Source of the DNA: Actinomadura latina NBRC 106108
GTDB lineage: Bacteria; Actinomycetota; Actinomycetes; Streptosporangiales; Streptosporangiaceae
Assembly: GCF_001552195.1 (NCBI RefSeq)
Contig: NZ_BCQS01000030.1
Location: 1 to 54,376, forward strand
Length of the DNA: 54,376 nt
Reading direction: 5' to 3'
Position 1 is the first letter of the stretch; each line of letters begins with the position of its first letter. The position numbers and the translations under genes were made by a program. The notes under the pieces are model-generated. The model did not search any database. It saw only the letters and a program-made list of their open reading frames with translations, and was not told where the DNA came from. Shown here one piece after another: positions 53,666 through 54,376 of this stretch.

Positions 53666-53694
53666 TTGTCGCGGGGTAACACCCCCGATACCGT
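53666..53694 (+). promoter_or_regulatory. Leaderless promoter of the TetR gene
   Basis: TTGTCG (53666-53671) and TACCGT (53689-53694) with a 17-base spacer would start transcription at the ATG (53701). The spacer includes GGGGTAACA, related to the GGTAAC half-sites upstream of the acyl-CoA dehydrogenase gene, so autoregulation is plausible. Confidence 0.5.
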
Positions 53695-53700
53695 TCTGTC

Positions 53701-54354
53701 ATGACGAACACGGCGGGCAGGCCCGGGTCCGGATCGCGCCGCGACCCCGGCCGCCGCCGTGCCCTGCTGGAGGCCGCCGACCGGGTCATCCAGCGGGAGG
53801 GCCCGGAGGCGTCCATGGCCGCCATCGCCGCGGAGGCCGAGATCAGCAAGCCGATCCTCTACCGCCACTTCGGCGACAAGAGCGGCCTCTACCAGGCGCT
53901 CGCCGAGCGGCACACGCGCAAGCTGATCGAGGGCATCCGGGACGAGTTCTCCCGCGACGAGCCGGTCCGCGACCGCACCCGCTCGACCATCGACACCTAC
54001 CTGTCGACGATCTCCAAGAACCTCAACCTGTACCGGTTCCTGATGCACCGGGCGAGCGCCGAGGACACGGCCACGCACAGCGCGATGAGCACGATGATCC
54101 GGGACGTGAGCCGGGAACTGGCCGAGGTGATGATCGCCGAGGGCGAGATGACGGACCGGACCCGCGCCTACGTGTGGGGCCACGCGATCGTCGGCATGGT
54201 GCAGACCGCCGGCGACTGGTGGCTCGACCACGCCGGGGAGGTGCCGCGCGAGGCCGTGGTGGACGGGCTCACCGACCTCGTCCTCGGCGGGCTGCCGGCC
54301 GCCGCGTCCGGCGTGCGCGCCCCGCGGCCGCCCGGCGGCCCGGCCGCCCGCTGA
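53701..54354 (+). CDS. TetR/AcrR-family transcriptional regulator
   Basis: The 217-residue protein has the TetR helix-turn-helix: ALLEAADRVIQREGPEASM and IAAEAEISKPILYRHFGDKS (about 20-65). The C-terminal ligand-binding domain is helical with a Trp-rich segment near its end (TAGDWWLDHA). Its own promoter has a GTAAC half-site like those upstream of the acyl-CoA dehydrogenase gene, so it may repress fatty-acid genes. A stem-loop spans its stop codon. Confidence 0.88.
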   Translation: MTNTAGRPGSGSRRDPGRRRALLEAADRVIQREGPEASMAAIAAEAEISKPILYRHFGDKSGLYQALAERHTRKLIEGIRDEFSRDEPVRDRTRSTIDTYLSTISKNLNLYRFLMHRASAEDTATHSAMSTMIRDVSRELAEVMIAEGEMTDRTRAYVWGHAIVGMVQTAGDWWLDHAGEVPREAVVDGLTDLVLGGLPAAASGVRAPRPPGGPAAR

Positions 54355-54372
54355 GGAGGCGGCCGGGCCGCC
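54334..54372 (+). terminator. Hairpin straddling the TetR stop codon
   Basis: A 15-bp perfect stem (54334-54348 with 54358-54372) has the TGA stop (54352-54354) in its 9-base loop. The 3' end of the window cuts just after it, so a T-run cannot be excluded. Confidence 0.65.
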
Positions 54373-54376
54373 GGCG

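Overview
The window reads as chromosomal DNA of a very GC-rich actinomycete. Third codon positions are almost all G or C, GTG starts are common, and several genes appear leaderless. The gene set fits a filamentous actinobacterium, possibly near Actinomadura/Thermomonosporaceae: PucR-type regulators, a DUF574 methyltransferase, MEDS/HATPase anti-sigma proteins, LLM F420-type oxidoreductases, a RamB-type regulator beside isocitrate lyase, and glucosyl-3-phosphoglycerate synthase. The genus is inference. No rRNA, tRNA or CRISPR array was seen.

Layout. 1-150: right end of an IS200/IS605-type element, with the last codons of tnpB and the terminal hairpin that forms the 3' part of the guide (omega) RNA. 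179-4255: transporter, secreted esterase and a divergent NAD+-dependent DNA ligase. 4262-11658: a minus-strand series (PucR regulator, acyltransferase, DUF574 methyltransferase, GNAT, DoxX-like protein, MEDS/HATPase protein, carboxylate-amine ligase). 11875-12451: three very small membrane proteins. 12568-18873: acyl-CoA dehydrogenase facing the methylmalonyl-CoA mutase operon mutA-mutB-meaB. 18929-24152: GNAT, an unknown gene, HNH nuclease, a secreted coiled-coil protein and a Gfo/Idh/MocA oxidoreductase. 24272-27333: a coupled pair of a receiver-domain flavoenzyme and a histidine kinase. 27327-31594: VOC protein, MarR regulator, class II aldolase, second PucR regulator, LLM oxidoreductase and SMR pump. 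31607-36441: AraC regulator, SPOR-like protein with an upstream mini-ORF, aldehyde dehydrogenase and secreted peptidase. 36496-40624: envelope-associated unknowns. 40662-43276: three-gene ABC-2 exporter. 43380-54354: M1 peptidase, aceA with divergent ramB, gpgS, acyl-CoA dehydrogenase with paired operators, M36 metallopeptidase and a TetR regulator.

How the genes fit together. Two acyl-CoA dehydrogenases, methylmalonyl-CoA mutase with its GTPase chaperone, isocitrate lyase and RamB all belong to fatty-acid, propionate and acetate use. Secreted M36, M1 and S33-type peptidases and an esterase point to extracellular nutrient scavenging. The most unusual unit is the REC/glutaredoxin-like/thioredoxin-reductase-like fusion overlapped by its own kinase: both expected redox cysteine pairs are missing, so a phosphorylation-controlled or signalling flavoprotein is possible. 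Other points worth a look are the TnpB guide RNA end, a CTG start candidate, a MarR operator inside a leaderless promoter, a 14-residue mini-ORF among three GAAAGTG repeats, mutually exclusive hairpins before the M36 gene, and paired TTACC-N3-GGTAA operators.
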